Below the pieces are notes generated by a model. The model did not search any database and had not been told where the DNA came from. It saw only the letters and a program-made list of their open reading frames with translations. Below, in pieces: positions 8,418-19,002 of a stretch of DNA of 64,000 nucleotides (its first letter is position 1; each line of letters begins with the position of its first letter). Where the stretch lies: the NCBI RefSeq assembly GCF_002776575.1, contig NZ_CP022548.1:1069001-1133000 (forward strand). Direction: 5' to 3'. The stretch comes from Sphingorhabdus sp. YGSMI21 (GTDB lineage: Bacteria; Pseudomonadota; Alphaproteobacteria; Sphingomonadales; Sphingomonadaceae). The position numbers were made by a program, and so were the translations under genes.

Positions 8418-9470
8418 ATGGATAACCGTCTCGCTATGCCGAATGGAAATGAATCACAGAAAATTCTCCTGCAGACATTGCTCGGCAAGAAAAGTGATCA
8501 AACGCCGGTCTGGCTGATGCGTCAGGCAGGCCGCTATTTGCCGGAATACCGGGAGTTGCGGGCCAAAAAGGGCGGATTTCTGGAACTTTGCTATGATGCC
8601 GAGGCTGCGGCCGAGGTGACTTTGCAGCCGATCCGGCGTTTCGGTTTCGACGGCGCGATCCTGTTTTCCGACATATTGATCGTACCGCATGCCATGGGCC
8701 AGAAGCTCTGGTTTGAGACGGGGGAAGGCCCCCGGCTGGCCCCGAGGTTACTGGACGCGGCTTTGGGCTCTCTGGAGGCCGCTCCCGAGCATTTTGAGGC
8801 CATATATGCCACGGTCCGGTCTGTCACTTCGCAGCTCGATGACAAAACGACCTTCATGGGCTTCGCCGGAAGCCCGTGGACGATCGCAACCTATATGGTC
8901 AACGGTCAGGGCAGCAAGGACCAGGCAGCCACGCGCCGCTTTGCCTATCGTGACGAGGCGGCCTTCGGCGAACTGATCGCCGCCATTGTCGACAATACGG
9001 TCACCTATCTGCTCGGCCAGATCGAGGCCGGCGTCGATGCTTTGCAATTGTTCGACAGCTGGGCCGGATCCCTGTCACCCGCGCAATTTGAAAAATGGGT
9101 GATCGCGCCCAATGCGGAAATTATCGCGCGGCTGAAAGCGGTCCATCCCGATCTGCCGATCATCGGTTTTCCGAAAGGTGCGGGCGCCAAATTGCTCGCT
9201 TATGCCCGCGAGACCGGCGCCGATGCGATTGGCCTCGATGAAACCGTGGACCCCGTCTGGGCGCATGAGAATCTGCCGAACGATTTGCCGTTGCAGGGCA
9301 ATCTCGACCCGCTGGCGCTGATTGCCGGCGGCGAAGCGCTGGAAAAATCGGTCCGGCATATCCTGCAGGTTTTTGAAGATCGCCCGCATATCTTCAATCT
9401 CGGCCACGGGATTTTACCGGACACACCCATTGAACATGTTGAAAAGCTGCTTACACTTGTCAGGCAATGA
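8418..9470 (+). CDS. hemE: uroporphyrinogen decarboxylase
   Basis: This 350-aa enzyme converts uroporphyrinogen III to coproporphyrinogen III in haem synthesis. The signature PVWLMRQAGRYLPEYRE near the N-terminus, the GFAGSPWT segment and the C-terminal FNLGHGILPDTP are all present. The ATG at 8418 lies inside the AT-rich tract and has no evident Shine-Dalgarno sequence; an in-frame ATG at 8436 is an alternative start. The last 4 bp overlap hemJ, so two haem genes are coupled at the origin. Confidence 0.96.
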   Translation: MDNRLAMPNGNESQKILLQTLLGKKSDQTPVWLMRQAGRYLPEYRELRAKKGGFLELCYDAEAAAEVTLQPIRRFGFDGAILFSDILIVPHAMGQKLWFETGEGPRLAPRLLDAALGSLEAAPEHFEAIYATVRSVTSQLDDKTTFMGFAGSPWTIATYMVNGQGSKDQAATRRFAYRDEAAFGELIAAIVDNTVTYLLGQIEAGVDALQLFDSWAGSLSPAQFEKWVIAPNAEIIARLKAVHPDLPIIGFPKGAGAKLLAYARETGADAIGLDETVDPVWAHENLPNDLPLQGNLDPLALIAGGEALEKSVRHILQVFEDRPHIFNLGHGILPDTPIEHVEKLLTLVRQ

Positions 9471-9910
9471 ATGAAATTCTGTCCATGCTCTATCTCTGGC
9501 TGAAATCGGCCCATCTTATCTTCGTGATTTTCTGGATGGCGGGGCTGTTCATGATGCCGCGTTTCTTCGTCTATCATCAGGAATCCGCCGTTGGTTCCGA
9601 CGAGGACCGCAAATGGATCGAGCGCGAGGGCAAGCTCCGGAAGATCATTCTCAATCCTTCCTTGATCATTGTCTGGATCGTCGGATTGGCGCTCGCTTAT
9701 AATATCGGCGCTTTCAGCCAGGGCTGGTTTCACGCCAAATTGCTCGTGGTGCTGGCGCTGACCGGCTATCACGGCTGGATGATGGGCTATGTCAAAAAAC
9801 TGGCCCGTGGCGAGCGGACGATGACCGACAAGGCCTTGCGGCTGGTCAACGAAGTGCCGGGAATTACGGCCGCGATCATCGTCATATTGGTAATCGTCAA
9901 GCCATTCTGA
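9467..9910 (+). CDS. hemJ: protoporphyrinogen oxidase HemJ (membrane)
   Basis: This 147-aa protein has four to five hydrophobic helices. WLKSAHLIFVIFWMAGLFMMPRFF carries the conserved His of the HemJ/UPF0093 family, and LRKIILNPSLI and WFHAKL follow. HemJ oxidises protoporphyrinogen IX in organisms that lack HemG/HemY. The ATGA overlap with hemE fits a haem operon. A CopD-like transporter is a distant alternative, but the size and motifs favour HemJ. Confidence 0.9.
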   Translation: MNEILSMLYLWLKSAHLIFVIFWMAGLFMMPRFFVYHQESAVGSDEDRKWIEREGKLRKIILNPSLIIVWIVGLALAYNIGAFSQGWFHAKLLVVLALTGYHGWMMGYVKKLARGERTMTDKALRLVNEVPGITAAIIVILVIVKPF

Positions 9911-9920
9911 CCGGCTCTGG

Positions 9921-9949
9921 TTGACACCCAAATGACAAAGGCGTATTTA
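9921..9949 (+). promoter_or_regulatory. sigma70-type promoter of rho
   Basis: TTGACA (9921-9926), a 17-bp spacer and TATTTA (9944-9949) lie 11 bp after hemJ and about 108 bp before the rho start. The -10 falls inside a small dyad, GGCGT-ATTTAG-ACGCC (9940-9955). The resulting leader of about 100 nt would be long enough for Rho autoregulation, which is known in other bacteria but not shown here. Confidence 0.6.
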
Positions 9950-10056
9950 GACGCCAAAGCCCGTCCGGGCGAATTTTCATGTGAATCGAAGACAGCAACA
10001 TGCTGCGCACATGCGGAATTGAAAAATTACCTCCTGACATATCTGGATAAAACTCC

Positions 10057-11313
10057 ATGCATTTAAAAGAATTAAAAGAAAAATCGCCTGCGGACCTGGT
10101 CTCGATGGCTGAAGAGCTGGGCGTCGAGGGTGCCTCCACCCTGCGCAAACAGGATCTGATGTTCGCGATCCTCAAGGAACTGGCGGACAATGACGAACAG
10201 ATCATGGGCGTCGGCACGATCGAAGTGCTGACCGACGGATTTGGTTTCCTGCGCTCGCCCGATGCCAATTATCTGGCCGGTCCCGATGATATTTACGTGT
10301 CGCCCAATCAGGTTCGCAAATTCGGCCTGCGCACCGGTGACACCGTCGAAGGCGAAATCCGCGCCCCGCGTGACGGAGAACGCTATTTCGCGCTGACCAA
10401 GCTGATCTCGATCAATTTCGACGATCCCGACGCCGTTCGTCACCGCGTCAATTTTGACAATCTGACGCCGCTCTATCCGGACGAGAAGCTCAAGCTCGAC
10501 AGTCTCGACCCGACCGAAAAAGACAAGTCCGCGCGGGTGATCGATATCATCTCGCCGCAGGGCAAGGGCCAGCGCGCCCTGATCGTGGCGCCGCCGCGGA
10601 CCGGTAAAACCGTGCTGCTGCAGAATATCGCCAAGGCGATCACCGACAACCATCCGGAGATTTATCTCTTGGTGTTGCTGATCGACGAACGGCCGGAAGA
10701 AGTGACCGATATGCAGCGTTCGGTGAAGGGCGAAGTCATCAGCTCGACCTTTGACGAGCCGGCCACCCGCCACGTCCAGGTCGCCGAAATGGTGATCGAA
10801 AAGGCCAAGCGCCTGGTCGAGCACAAGCATGATGTTGTCATCCTGCTCGACTCCATCACCCGTCTCGGCCGTGCCTATAACACCGTCGTTCCCAGCTCCG
10901 GCAAGGTGCTGACCGGTGGTGTCGACGCCAACGCCCTGCAGCGTCCGAAACGCTTTTTTGGTGCTGCGCGGAATATCGAGGAAGGCGGCTCGCTGTCGAT
11001 CATCGCGACCGCATTGATCGATACCGGCAGCCGGATGGACGAAGTGATCTTCGAGGAATTCAAGGGTACCGGCAACTCGGAAATCGTGCTGGACCGCAAG
11101 GTTGCGGACAAGCGTATCTTCCCGGCGCTCGATGTCGGCAAGTCCGGTACCCGCAAGGAAGAGCTGCTGGTTGAGGACGAGAAACTCAAGAAAATGTGGG
11201 TCCTGCGCCGTATTCTCATGCAGATGGGTACGATCGACGCGATGGAATTCCTGCTCGACAAGATGAAGGACAGCAAGTCCAACGATGATTTCTTCGACAG
11301 CATGAACCAGTAG
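10057..11313 (+). CDS. rho: transcription termination factor Rho
   Basis: This 418-aa hexameric RNA helicase has the N-terminal Rho_N helical domain ([21 protein letters not shown]), the cold-shock RNA-binding domain (about 50-120; GFGFLRS and [18 protein letters not shown]) and the RecA-like ATPase with Walker A PPRTGKT (about 179-185), [12 protein letters not shown] and the Q-loop region. It has the standard length with no insertion in the N-terminal domain. It terminates RNA at rut sites genome-wide. It has its own promoter candidate upstream. Confidence 0.97.
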   Translation: MHLKELKEKSPADLVSMAEELGVEGASTLRKQDLMFAILKELADNDEQIMGVGTIEVLTDGFGFLRSPDANYLAGPDDIYVSPNQVRKFGLRTGDTVEGEIRAPRDGERYFALTKLISINFDDPDAVRHRVNFDNLTPLYPDEKLKLDSLDPTEKDKSARVIDIISPQGKGQRALIVAPPRTGKTVLLQNIAKAITDNHPEIYLLVLLIDERPEEVTDMQRSVKGEVISSTFDEPATRHVQVAEMVIEKAKRLVEHKHDVVILLDSITRLGRAYNTVVPSSGKVLTGGVDANALQRPKRFFGAARNIEEGGSLSIIATALIDTGSRMDEVIFEEFKGTGNSEIVLDRKVADKRIFPALDVGKSGTRKEELLVEDEKLKKMWVLRRILMQMGTIDAMEFLLDKMKDSKSNDDFFDSMNQ

Positions 11314-11331
11314 CAGCAAACGGTTCTCCTG

Positions 11332-11631
11332 GTGATTCTGGAACATGCCCTGTTGCAGGTTCGGCCCGGGCAGTCGGATGCTTTCGAAGCGGCTATGGCG
11401 GAAGCGAGACCGATCATCGCGCGCCAGGCGGGGTGCCATTCGGTCGAGGTTCGACCGGAACAAGGGAACCCGGATCGATATTTGTTGTTGGTGACATGGG
11501 ACCGGATAGAATCGCATCGCGACGGATTTCGCGGTTCCGAAGATTACCAGCGCTGGCGCGCCTTGCTTCACGCTTTTTACGACCCTATGCCCGAGATAAC
11601 TTATTACGGACCCGGTATTTTCCATGATTGA
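11332..11631 (+). CDS. antibiotic-biosynthesis-monooxygenase (ABM) fold protein
   Basis: This 99-aa protein resembles the small dimeric alpha/beta ABM-domain proteins: ILEHALLQVRPGQSDAFEAAMAEARPIIARQAGCHSVEV is the first strand and helix, LLLVTWDRIESH the third strand, and Tyr/Phe-rich residues close the C-terminus. ABM proteins include quinol monooxygenases and haem-degrading enzymes, but most are uncharacterised. The start is GTG at 11332, 18 bp after rho. The stop overlaps the start of the TerC gene by 8 bp, so these two are coupled. Confidence 0.75.
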   Translation: MILEHALLQVRPGQSDAFEAAMAEARPIIARQAGCHSVEVRPEQGNPDRYLLLVTWDRIESHRDGFRGSEDYQRWRALLHAFYDPMPEITYYGPGIFHD

Positions 11632-12352
11632 TCTGATCTCCATCTTTTCCGCCGCCGCCTCCGGGCTCGGTTCGCCCGCTGATATCTGGCAGGCGATTCT
11701 CACCGATTTCTCCAAGATCGGCACGCCCGAAGCCATGGCGGCGTTCGGGCAGGTGATCCTGATTGATCTTGTCTTTGCAGCGGATAATGCGATTGTCGTG
11801 GGCGCCCTGGCCGGCGGATTACCGGCGGAACAGCGCCGGAAGGTCATTTTGATCGGTATTGGCGCGGCGTTGATATTGCGCATCTTGTTCGCATTGATCG
11901 TGGTGCAATTGCTTCAGATTGTCGGTTTGGTGCTGGCGGGTGGACTGTTGCTGCTCTGGGTTGCCTGGAACTTCTACCGGGAAATTTTCCACGAAGGAGA
12001 GTCGGAAGGCTCGCCGGAAATCGAAGGCGACGAGCATAGCGGTGTCAAATCAGGAAAAACTTTCTGGGCTGCCGCCTGGGCTGTGATGGCCGCCGACGTA
12101 TCGATGAGCCTGGACAATGTGCTGGGCGTCGCTGGCGCCGCGCGGGAGCATCCCGGTATATTGGTCGTTGGTTTGATCCTGTCGGTCGCGCTGATGGGCC
12201 TCGCAGCCAATGTCATCGCCAAATATATCGAGCGCTACAAATGGATCGCTTATCTGGGTCTGGCGGTCATCGTCTATGTCGCCGGCAAGATGATCTATTC
12301 AGGCTTGGTCGGTGACGAGCAGACGATCGGGGTGCTGACGCTGTTCGGGTGA
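11624..12352 (+). CDS. TerC-family integral membrane protein (YjbE/Alx-like)
   Basis: This 242-aa membrane protein has about seven transmembrane helices and the two acidic family motifs, LVFAADNAIVVGALAGGLP (helix 2-3) and ADVSMSLDNVLGVAGAA. TerC/Alx/YkoY proteins export manganese or other metals and insert in the cytoplasmic membrane; some support metalation of exported enzymes. The charged loop EGESEGSPEIEGDEHSG lies between the two halves. The metal is not predictable from sequence alone. The ATG is internal to the end of the ABM gene. Confidence 0.88.
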   Translation: MIDLISIFSAAASGLGSPADIWQAILTDFSKIGTPEAMAAFGQVILIDLVFAADNAIVVGALAGGLPAEQRRKVILIGIGAALILRILFALIVVQLLQIVGLVLAGGLLLLWVAWNFYREIFHEGESEGSPEIEGDEHSGVKSGKTFWAAAWAVMAADVSMSLDNVLGVAGAAREHPGILVVGLILSVALMGLAANVIAKYIERYKWIAYLGLAVIVYVAGKMIYSGLVGDEQTIGVLTLFG

Positions 12353-12390
12353 TTGTTGAGCGGGGCGAAAAATTTTTGTAGGATCGATTG

Positions 12391-12825
12391 GTGTCAGACC
12401 AGATGATCCCGATTGCCATTATCAACTCCCGTAGCGAAACCATGGTTGTTGCATCGCTGCTGGATGCAGCCGGGATATTGGTTCACATCGGCGGATATCA
12501 TCATGCATCGGTGTCGATTTGTCCGCTCGCGCTGGGTGGGTTCCGATTGACGGTGCCAGCGTTTCAACATGCTCAGGCGAGTGCAGTCATTCTCGATACA
12601 CCCGGATTTGGCGAGTTCAGGTTCAGCTATGGTTTGCGACGTGCGGTGGTGAAATTCCTGCTACTGTGGATCGGTATCGTCGGTTTGCTAGCTATTCCCA
12701 GAATTCTCTATGATCCGGAATTCTGGATACCAAGCCTTGCCCTCATCCCGCTTTCTGTTCTCGGTGTTCCGGTGAATCCGCAAGGCTGCAGTGAATATTT
12801 TCTGGCGAGGACTGCAGAAGCCTAA
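12391..12825 (+). CDS. hypothetical protein with two C-terminal membrane segments
   Basis: This protein of about 144 aa is not securely recognised. The N-terminal half (IINSRSETMVVASLLDAAGILVHIGG) resembles the short alpha/beta domain of DUF2007-type putative signal-transducing proteins. The C-terminal half holds two hydrophobic segments (VVKFLLLWIGIVGLLAIPRIL and WIPSLALIPLSVLGVPV). GTG at 12391 is chosen because TAGGA ends 7 nt upstream; a TTG one codon earlier and an ATG at 12403 are alternatives. It converges on the NTF2-like gene with a 4-bp overlap of the ends. Confidence 0.6.
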   Translation: MSDQMIPIAIINSRSETMVVASLLDAAGILVHIGGYHHASVSICPLALGGFRLTVPAFQHAQASAVILDTPGFGEFRFSYGLRRAVVKFLLLWIGIVGLLAIPRILYDPEFWIPSLALIPLSVLGVPVNPQGCSEYFLARTAEA

Positions 12826-13223
12826 CCCTTCATCTTTTCCAGCATCTTGCCCATTTCTTCCCAGACCTTGTTGATCGCCTTCAGCGGCCGGACCATTACC
12901 TTGAAATCCTGAATCTTACCGTCGTCATTCCAGCTGATGATGTCGACGCCGTTGACCTGGATCCCGTCTAGCTCAAGTTCGAACTCCAGCATCGCCATAT
13001 TCTGCGATTCATCGACAATTTCCCGGACATAGCGGAAGCTGTCATTGGCCAGCACCACATCGGCGGCGCTGAGATAGGCGACGACCATCGGCTTGCCGGA
13101 TTGCGGCGTGTGCACGACGGGCGAATGGAACACGGCATCGTCGGCGATCTGGTCGGCCAGACCGGAACCGCCTTTATCCTCGAAATGGTCGTGCCAGACT
13201 TTCAGATTGGCGCGCGCGCTCAT
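12822..13223 (-). CDS. NTF2-like / SnoaL-type protein
   Basis: This 133-aa protein looks like a single NTF2-like cone fold: ARANLKVWHDHFEDKGGSGLADQIADDAVFHSP at the N-terminus, VAYLSAADVVL, and a beta-sheet ending IQDFKVMVRPLKAINKVWEEM. Such proteins bind or isomerise small hydrophobic ligands; no catalytic dyad can be assigned. It is coupled (4-bp overlap) to the dienelactone hydrolase gene upstream of it, so the two may act on the same compound. Confidence 0.72.
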   Translation of the reverse strand: MSARANLKVWHDHFEDKGGSGLADQIADDAVFHSPVVHTPQSGKPMVVAYLSAADVVLANDSFRYVREIVDESQNMAMLEFELELDGIQVNGVDIISWNDDGKIQDFKVMVRPLKAINKVWEEMGKMLEKMKG

Positions 13224-13918
13224 GCCAGATGCTCCTTGAAAAAGGCTTCGGTCCGGCTGTCGGCCAATGTCGCGGCTTCTTCATTGCGGCGTGCGCCGAA
13301 CTGGGCGGCAAAACCGTGATCAAGGCCTTCATAATCGTGCAGCGTCACTTTCGGATGATCATCCAGCCCGGTGTGCATCGCTGCCTGCGCATCGGCGGGG
13401 ACAAAGCCGTCGGCGGTGGGAATATGCAGCATGACTTCATGGGCAATCGCGTGCTTTTCGCCGAGCAGACCGTCGATACCCACACCATAATAGCCGACAG
13501 AGGCCCTGATATCGGTCCGGCAGGCGGTCATGAAGGCGAGGCGGCCACCGAGGCAATAGCCGACACAGCCGACCTTGTGGCTGCCGATGCTGTTCTGGGC
13601 GAAATGGATTACCGCTTCGATGTCGCGAATTCCCTGATCCTGATCAAATTTGCCCATCAGGTCGAGCGCCTGCTGGAATTCCGCTTCCACGTCGGCATCA
13701 AGATCCGTGCCTTCGTTAATCCGCCAGAACAGATCGGGGGCAATGGCGAGATAGCCTTTGCTGGCCCAGTCATCGCATTTCGCCCTGATGCCCTTGTTGA
13801 CCCCGAATATTTCCTGGATGACGATGATTGCAGCGCTGATCTCGCCCTGTGGCCGGGCGATATAGCAGGGAAATTCAGCGTCTCCGCTCAGTGTCTTGAT
13901 TTGTTCCAACGCGCCCAT
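13220..13918 (-). CDS. dienelactone hydrolase family protein
   Basis: This 232-aa alpha/beta hydrolase has the dienelactone-hydrolase nucleophile elbow VGYCLGGRLAF with Cys instead of Ser, the acid region TADGFVPADAQ and the histidine LDHGFA. The N-terminal IVIQEIFGVNKGIRAKCDDWASKGY, with the conserved Glu, also fits. Family members open lactone rings in chloroaromatic degradation, but many have other ester substrates and nothing nearby indicates an aromatic pathway. It is the first gene of a two-gene leftward unit with the NTF2-like protein. Confidence 0.85.
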   Translation of the reverse strand: MGALEQIKTLSGDAEFPCYIARPQGEISAAIIVIQEIFGVNKGIRAKCDDWASKGYLAIAPDLFWRINEGTDLDADVEAEFQQALDLMGKFDQDQGIRDIEAVIHFAQNSIGSHKVGCVGYCLGGRLAFMTACRTDIRASVGYYGVGIDGLLGEKHAIAHEVMLHIPTADGFVPADAQAAMHTGLDDHPKVTLHDYEGLDHGFAAQFGARRNEEAATLADSRTEAFFKEHLA

Positions 13919-14050
13919 CGTTACAGCTCCTTTGCATCATCTCTTGATTCTTTGGCTACATTATCCCCATATCAGCTTCAGACAAGGTGGAACATCAACC
14001 TGTTGAGTGAGGGGGGAACTCGCTTCGACGGTCAAACAGAGGAAGTCAAA

Positions 14051-14323
14051 ATGAAAGTCACCGTTGAACTGGACTGCACGCCGGAAGAGGCGCGCCGCCT
14101 GATCGGTTTGCCCGACGTTGCGAAACTGAACGAAAGCTATGTCCAGGAAATGTCGAAATTTCTGCAGGGCGCCAATTCGGTCGAACAATTGCAGAATTTC
14201 ACCAAGATCATCGCCCCGATGGGCGAGGCCGGCCTGAAGATGTTTTCCTCTTTTCTGACCGGCGCCATGGGCGCGGCATCGGGTGGAGGAAAATCTTCTT
14301 CGACCAAGAAAAAGTCCGATTAG
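14051..14323 (+). CDS. DUF6489 family small protein
   Basis: This 90-aa protein starts MKVTVELDCTPEEARRLIGLPD, a pattern I know from an uncharacterised alphaproteobacterial family (DUF6489), and ends in a Gly/Ser/Lys tail. A helix VQEMSKFLQGANSVEQLQNF and a hydrophobic patch FSSFLTGAMGAA suggest association with a membrane or partner. Function is unknown. AGGAAGTC ends 3 nt before the ATG. mnmE starts 18 bp after its stop, so the two are probably co-transcribed. Confidence 0.75.
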   Translation: MKVTVELDCTPEEARRLIGLPDVAKLNESYVQEMSKFLQGANSVEQLQNFTKIIAPMGEAGLKMFSSFLTGAMGAASGGGKSSSTKKKSD

Positions 14324-14341
14324 CCCCCGTTTTTCGATTCT

Positions 14342-15637
14342 ATGACCGCCGACGATACCATTTTTGCCCTGTCCAGCGGGCAACCGCCGGCGGCAATCGG
14401 AATCCTGCGGATCAGCGGCGCGAAGGCCGGGCAGGCACTCGAATCGCTGACCGGTAACTCACCGGAACCGCGTGTTGCTTTCCTGTCAGATATAACCGAG
14501 CCGGTTAGTGGAGAGCTGCTGGATTCGGCACTGTGTCTCTGGTTCCCCGGCCCGAATAGCGCAACCGGCGAGAATCTGGCCGAGATCCATTGTCATGGCG
14601 GTCGGGCGGTTATCCGGGCAATCGAACAGACGCTGGAACAGATGGACGGGTTGCGCCGGGCCGAGCCGGGAGAATTTACCCGCCGTGCCTTCACGTCAGG
14701 AAAAATGGACCTGGCAGAAGCCGAGGGCCTGTCCGATCTGCTGTTTGCCGAGACCGAATTGCAGCGCAAGGCAGCGGTGCGCAATGCGGGCGGCGCCTTG
14801 TCGCGCAAGGTCGATGGCTGGCAGCAGATAATATTGCGATTGTCGGCACGGGTCGAAGCCGAGCTGGATTTTTCCGACGAGGATGATGTTGCCCCGGCGC
14901 AAATGGCGCAAATTCAAAATACTGCCCGTTTGCTGGTCGACGAAATGCAGATTCTCCTGAAGCGTCCGCGGGCCGAGAAATTGCGCGACGGCATAAGGGT
15001 CGTGCTTGGTGGTCCGCCCAACAGCGGCAAGTCGACTTTGCTCAATGCGCTGGTCGAGCGGGAAGCTGCGATTGTTTCGGATATTGCCGGCACCACGCGC
15101 GATGTGATCGAGGTGCCGATTGCGCTCGGCGGGATTCCCTTTCTTTTCATTGATACCGCCGGTGTTCGCGAAACCGGTGCGGAAGCCATCGAGCAGATTG
15201 GCATCGACCGGGCGCGGGAACAATTTGCCGAGGCGGATATCATCCTGTGGCTGGGCGAAGAGGGGCAGGGGCCGGATCGCGACAATCTGATCGAGATCAG
15301 CTCGCGCTGCGACCATCCGGATTACACGCCGAAGGCCGCTGCGGCATTTACCCTGTCGCCGGTCAGCGGCCAGGGAATGGACCTCCTCGTCGATCATCTT
15401 GTGGAAAGAGCCCGACATATATTACCGGACGCCGATCAGGTCAGCGTCAATGCGCGCCAGGCGGATCGCCTCTCTGCGGCTTGCCAGAGTCTGGATGCAA
15501 TGGAAGGCGAACAGGATTATCTGATTGTTGCAGAACATCTGCGCATGGCCCGCAAAGCACTCGACGAAATCACCGGCAAAGCCAGCACCGAGCATATGCT
15601 CGACGGACTGTTCGGAAAATTCTGTATCGGCAAGTGA
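14342..15637 (+). CDS. mnmE: tRNA-modification GTPase MnmE
   Basis: This 431-aa protein works with MnmG to make the cmnm5/nm5 modification of U34 in certain tRNAs. It has the tetrahydrofolate-binding N-domain (1 to about 120), a helical domain, the G domain with G1 GPPNSGKST (224-232), DIAGTT (247-252) and DTAG (271-274), and the C-terminal FCIGK (CxGK). The usual NKxD guanine motif is not seen; SRCD at 321-324 is in its place, followed by SPVSGQG. mnmG follows after a short gap that contains a parS site. Confidence 0.95.
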   Translation: MTADDTIFALSSGQPPAAIGILRISGAKAGQALESLTGNSPEPRVAFLSDITEPVSGELLDSALCLWFPGPNSATGENLAEIHCHGGRAVIRAIEQTLEQMDGLRRAEPGEFTRRAFTSGKMDLAEAEGLSDLLFAETELQRKAAVRNAGGALSRKVDGWQQIILRLSARVEAELDFSDEDDVAPAQMAQIQNTARLLVDEMQILLKRPRAEKLRDGIRVVLGGPPNSGKSTLLNALVEREAAIVSDIAGTTRDVIEVPIALGGIPFLFIDTAGVRETGAEAIEQIGIDRAREQFAEADIILWLGEEGQGPDRDNLIEISSRCDHPDYTPKAAAAFTLSPVSGQGMDLLVDHLVERARHILPDADQVSVNARQADRLSAACQSLDAMEGEQDYLIVAEHLRMARKALDEITGKASTEHMLDGLFGKFCIGK

Positions 15638-15638
15638 T

Positions 15639-15654
15639 TGTTCCACGTGGAACA
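15639..15654. promoter_or_regulatory. parS centromere site 1
   Basis: TGTTCCACGTGGAACA is a perfect 16-bp palindrome that matches the bacterial parS consensus TGTTNCACGTGNAACA. It starts 2 bp after the mnmE stop codon, in the mnmE-mnmG gap. ParB is expected to load here. Confidence 0.9.
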
Positions 15655-15711
15655 GGAGGGCGTGAACGGTAGGTTTTGACCTGTAATCCCGCTTCCGCTA
15701 TGGGCCGCGCT

Positions 15712-17573
<1,862 letters not shown>

Positions 17574-17577
<4 letters not shown>

Positions 17578-18191
17578 CCGAGGAAGAGGCGCAAGCCTGG
17601 CTTCGCGCTGAATATGATGTTTCACGTGAAACATGGGAGCGACTGGAAGCCTTCAACGCCCTGTTGCGAGACGAGATGCAGCGCCAGAATCTGATTTCCA
17701 GAGCCAGCGCCGACAGCCTCTGGGCGCGCCATATCGTCGATAGCGCGCAACTTCTGCGCTATGCACCAACGCCCGATTCCGGCAAAATCTGGCTGGATCT
17801 GGGTACCGGTGCCGGTTTCCCGGGTATGATTATCGCCATATTGACGCGTTACCAGGTCCGGATGGTGGAATCACGCAAACGCCGTGTCGAATTTCTGAAC
17901 GACGTCATCGCGAAAACCGGGATCGCGGAACATGCTTCCGTGATCGCCGATCGGCTGGAAAATGTCGAAAGCTTCCCGGTCGATGTCATAAGTGCTCGCG
18001 CTTTTGCACCTTTGGAACGGCTCATCGCACTTTCACACCGTTTTTCCACAAAAAATACGCTTTGGCTCTTACCAAAAGGCAAAAATGCGGTAAGGGAGTT
18101 GAAAGGCCTGTCGCCAAAACGGCAAAAAATGTTTCACGTGGAACATAGTTTGACCGATCCGGACGCCGGTATATTGGTGGGAAAGGGCTAG
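17574..18191 (+). CDS. rsmG: 16S rRNA (guanine527-N7)-methyltransferase
   Basis: This 205-aa methyltransferase (GidB) methylates G527 of 16S rRNA. The SAM motif [12 protein letters not shown] and the segment [16 protein letters not shown] are clear, as is the RNA-side [11 protein letters not shown]. Two parS sites lie inside the reading frame: one encodes DVSRET (residues 15-20) and one the C-terminal MFHVEH. The N-terminal VSRET sequence is therefore constrained by DNA as well as by protein. It overlaps mnmG by 4 bp and precedes parA by 28 bp. Confidence 0.94.
17618..17633. promoter_or_regulatory. parS centromere site 2 (inside rsmG)
   Basis: TGTTTCACGTGAAACA is identical to the canonical Bacillus parS core and is a perfect palindrome. 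It lies within codons 15-20 of rsmG. Confidence 0.95.
18130..18145. promoter_or_regulatory. parS centromere site 3 (end of rsmG)
   Basis: TGTTTCACGTGGAACA differs from site 2 by one base and lies within the last codons of rsmG, 75 bp before parA. The two arms resemble sites 2 and 1 respectively. Confidence 0.9.
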
Positions 18192-18219
18192 AAACCTAAT
18201 TTCTAGGGTAGAACTGCAG

Positions 18220-19002
18220 ATGGTTCGTATCGCAATAGCCAATCAAAAAGGCGGAGTGGGCAAGACCACCACGGCAATCAACATGGCTACGGCACTGGCC
18301 GCGAGCGGCTGGAAAGTCCTGTTGATCGACCTTGATCCGCAGGGCAATGCTTCCACCGGTCTCGGTCTGTCGCAGGGCGACCGCGTCAACAGCAGCTATG
18401 ATCTGCTGATCAATGATGTCTCGCTGACCGATTGTATCAACCAGACAAAGGTGCCCGGTCTGGAAATCGTTCCCGCCACCGTTGATCTGTCCGGTGCCGA
18501 AGTGGAACTGGTGGAATTTGAAGAGCGGACGCACCGGCTGAAAAAGGCGCTCGACGCGGCCGACAACGGGCGCTGGGATATCATTCTTGTGGACTGCCCG
18601 CCGTCGCTCGGCTTGCTGACGCTCAACGCGATGGTCGCAGTTGAATCGCTGCTGGTGCCCTTGCAGTGCGAATTTTTCGCGCTCGAAGGCCTGAGCCAGT
18701 TGTTGCAGACGGTGGAACGCATCCGCGCCCGCTTCAATCGCCAGCTCTCGGTGATGGGCGTGGTCCTGACCATGTATGACCGCCGCAACAAGCTGACCGA
18801 ACAGGTCTCCGACGATGTCAGGGCCTGTCTCGGCGACGTGGTGTTCGAAACCGTGATACCGCGCAATGTCCGTCTGTCCGAAGCACCGAGTCACGGACTT
18901 CCCGCGCTGATCTATGATTATCGCTGCAGCGGATCGGTCGCCTATATCGATCTTGCCCGCGAGCTGATCGAGCGTCTTCCAGACCGAAAGGTGGCCGCTT
19001 GA
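18220..19002 (+). CDS. parA: chromosome partitioning ATPase ParA
   Basis: This 260-aa deviant-Walker ATPase has KGGVGKTTT (10-18), LIDLDPQGNAS and ILVDCPPSLGLLTLNA. It binds DNA with ATP, and ParB-parS complexes follow its gradient to separate origins. It lacks an N-terminal HTH, as expected for the chromosomal (type Ib-like Soj) form. The ATG follows AGGGTAG. Its TGA overlaps the ATG of parB by one base (TGATG), so the pair is coupled. Confidence 0.96.
   Translation: MVRIAIANQKGGVGKTTTAINMATALAASGWKVLLIDLDPQGNASTGLGLSQGDRVNSSYDLLINDVSLTDCINQTKVPGLEIVPATVDLSGAEVELVEFEERTHRLKKALDAADNGRWDIILVDCPPSLGLLTLNAMVAVESLLVPLQCEFFALEGLSQLLQTVERIRARFNRQLSVMGVVLTMYDRRNKLTEQVSDDVRACLGDVVFETVIPRNVRLSEAPSHGLPALIYDYRCSGSVAYIDLARELIERLPDRKVAA

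Noticed and set aside
10072..11883. Long frame (over 600 codons) antisense to rho and terC
   Set aside because: It lies opposite two conserved genes and has no recognisable motif.
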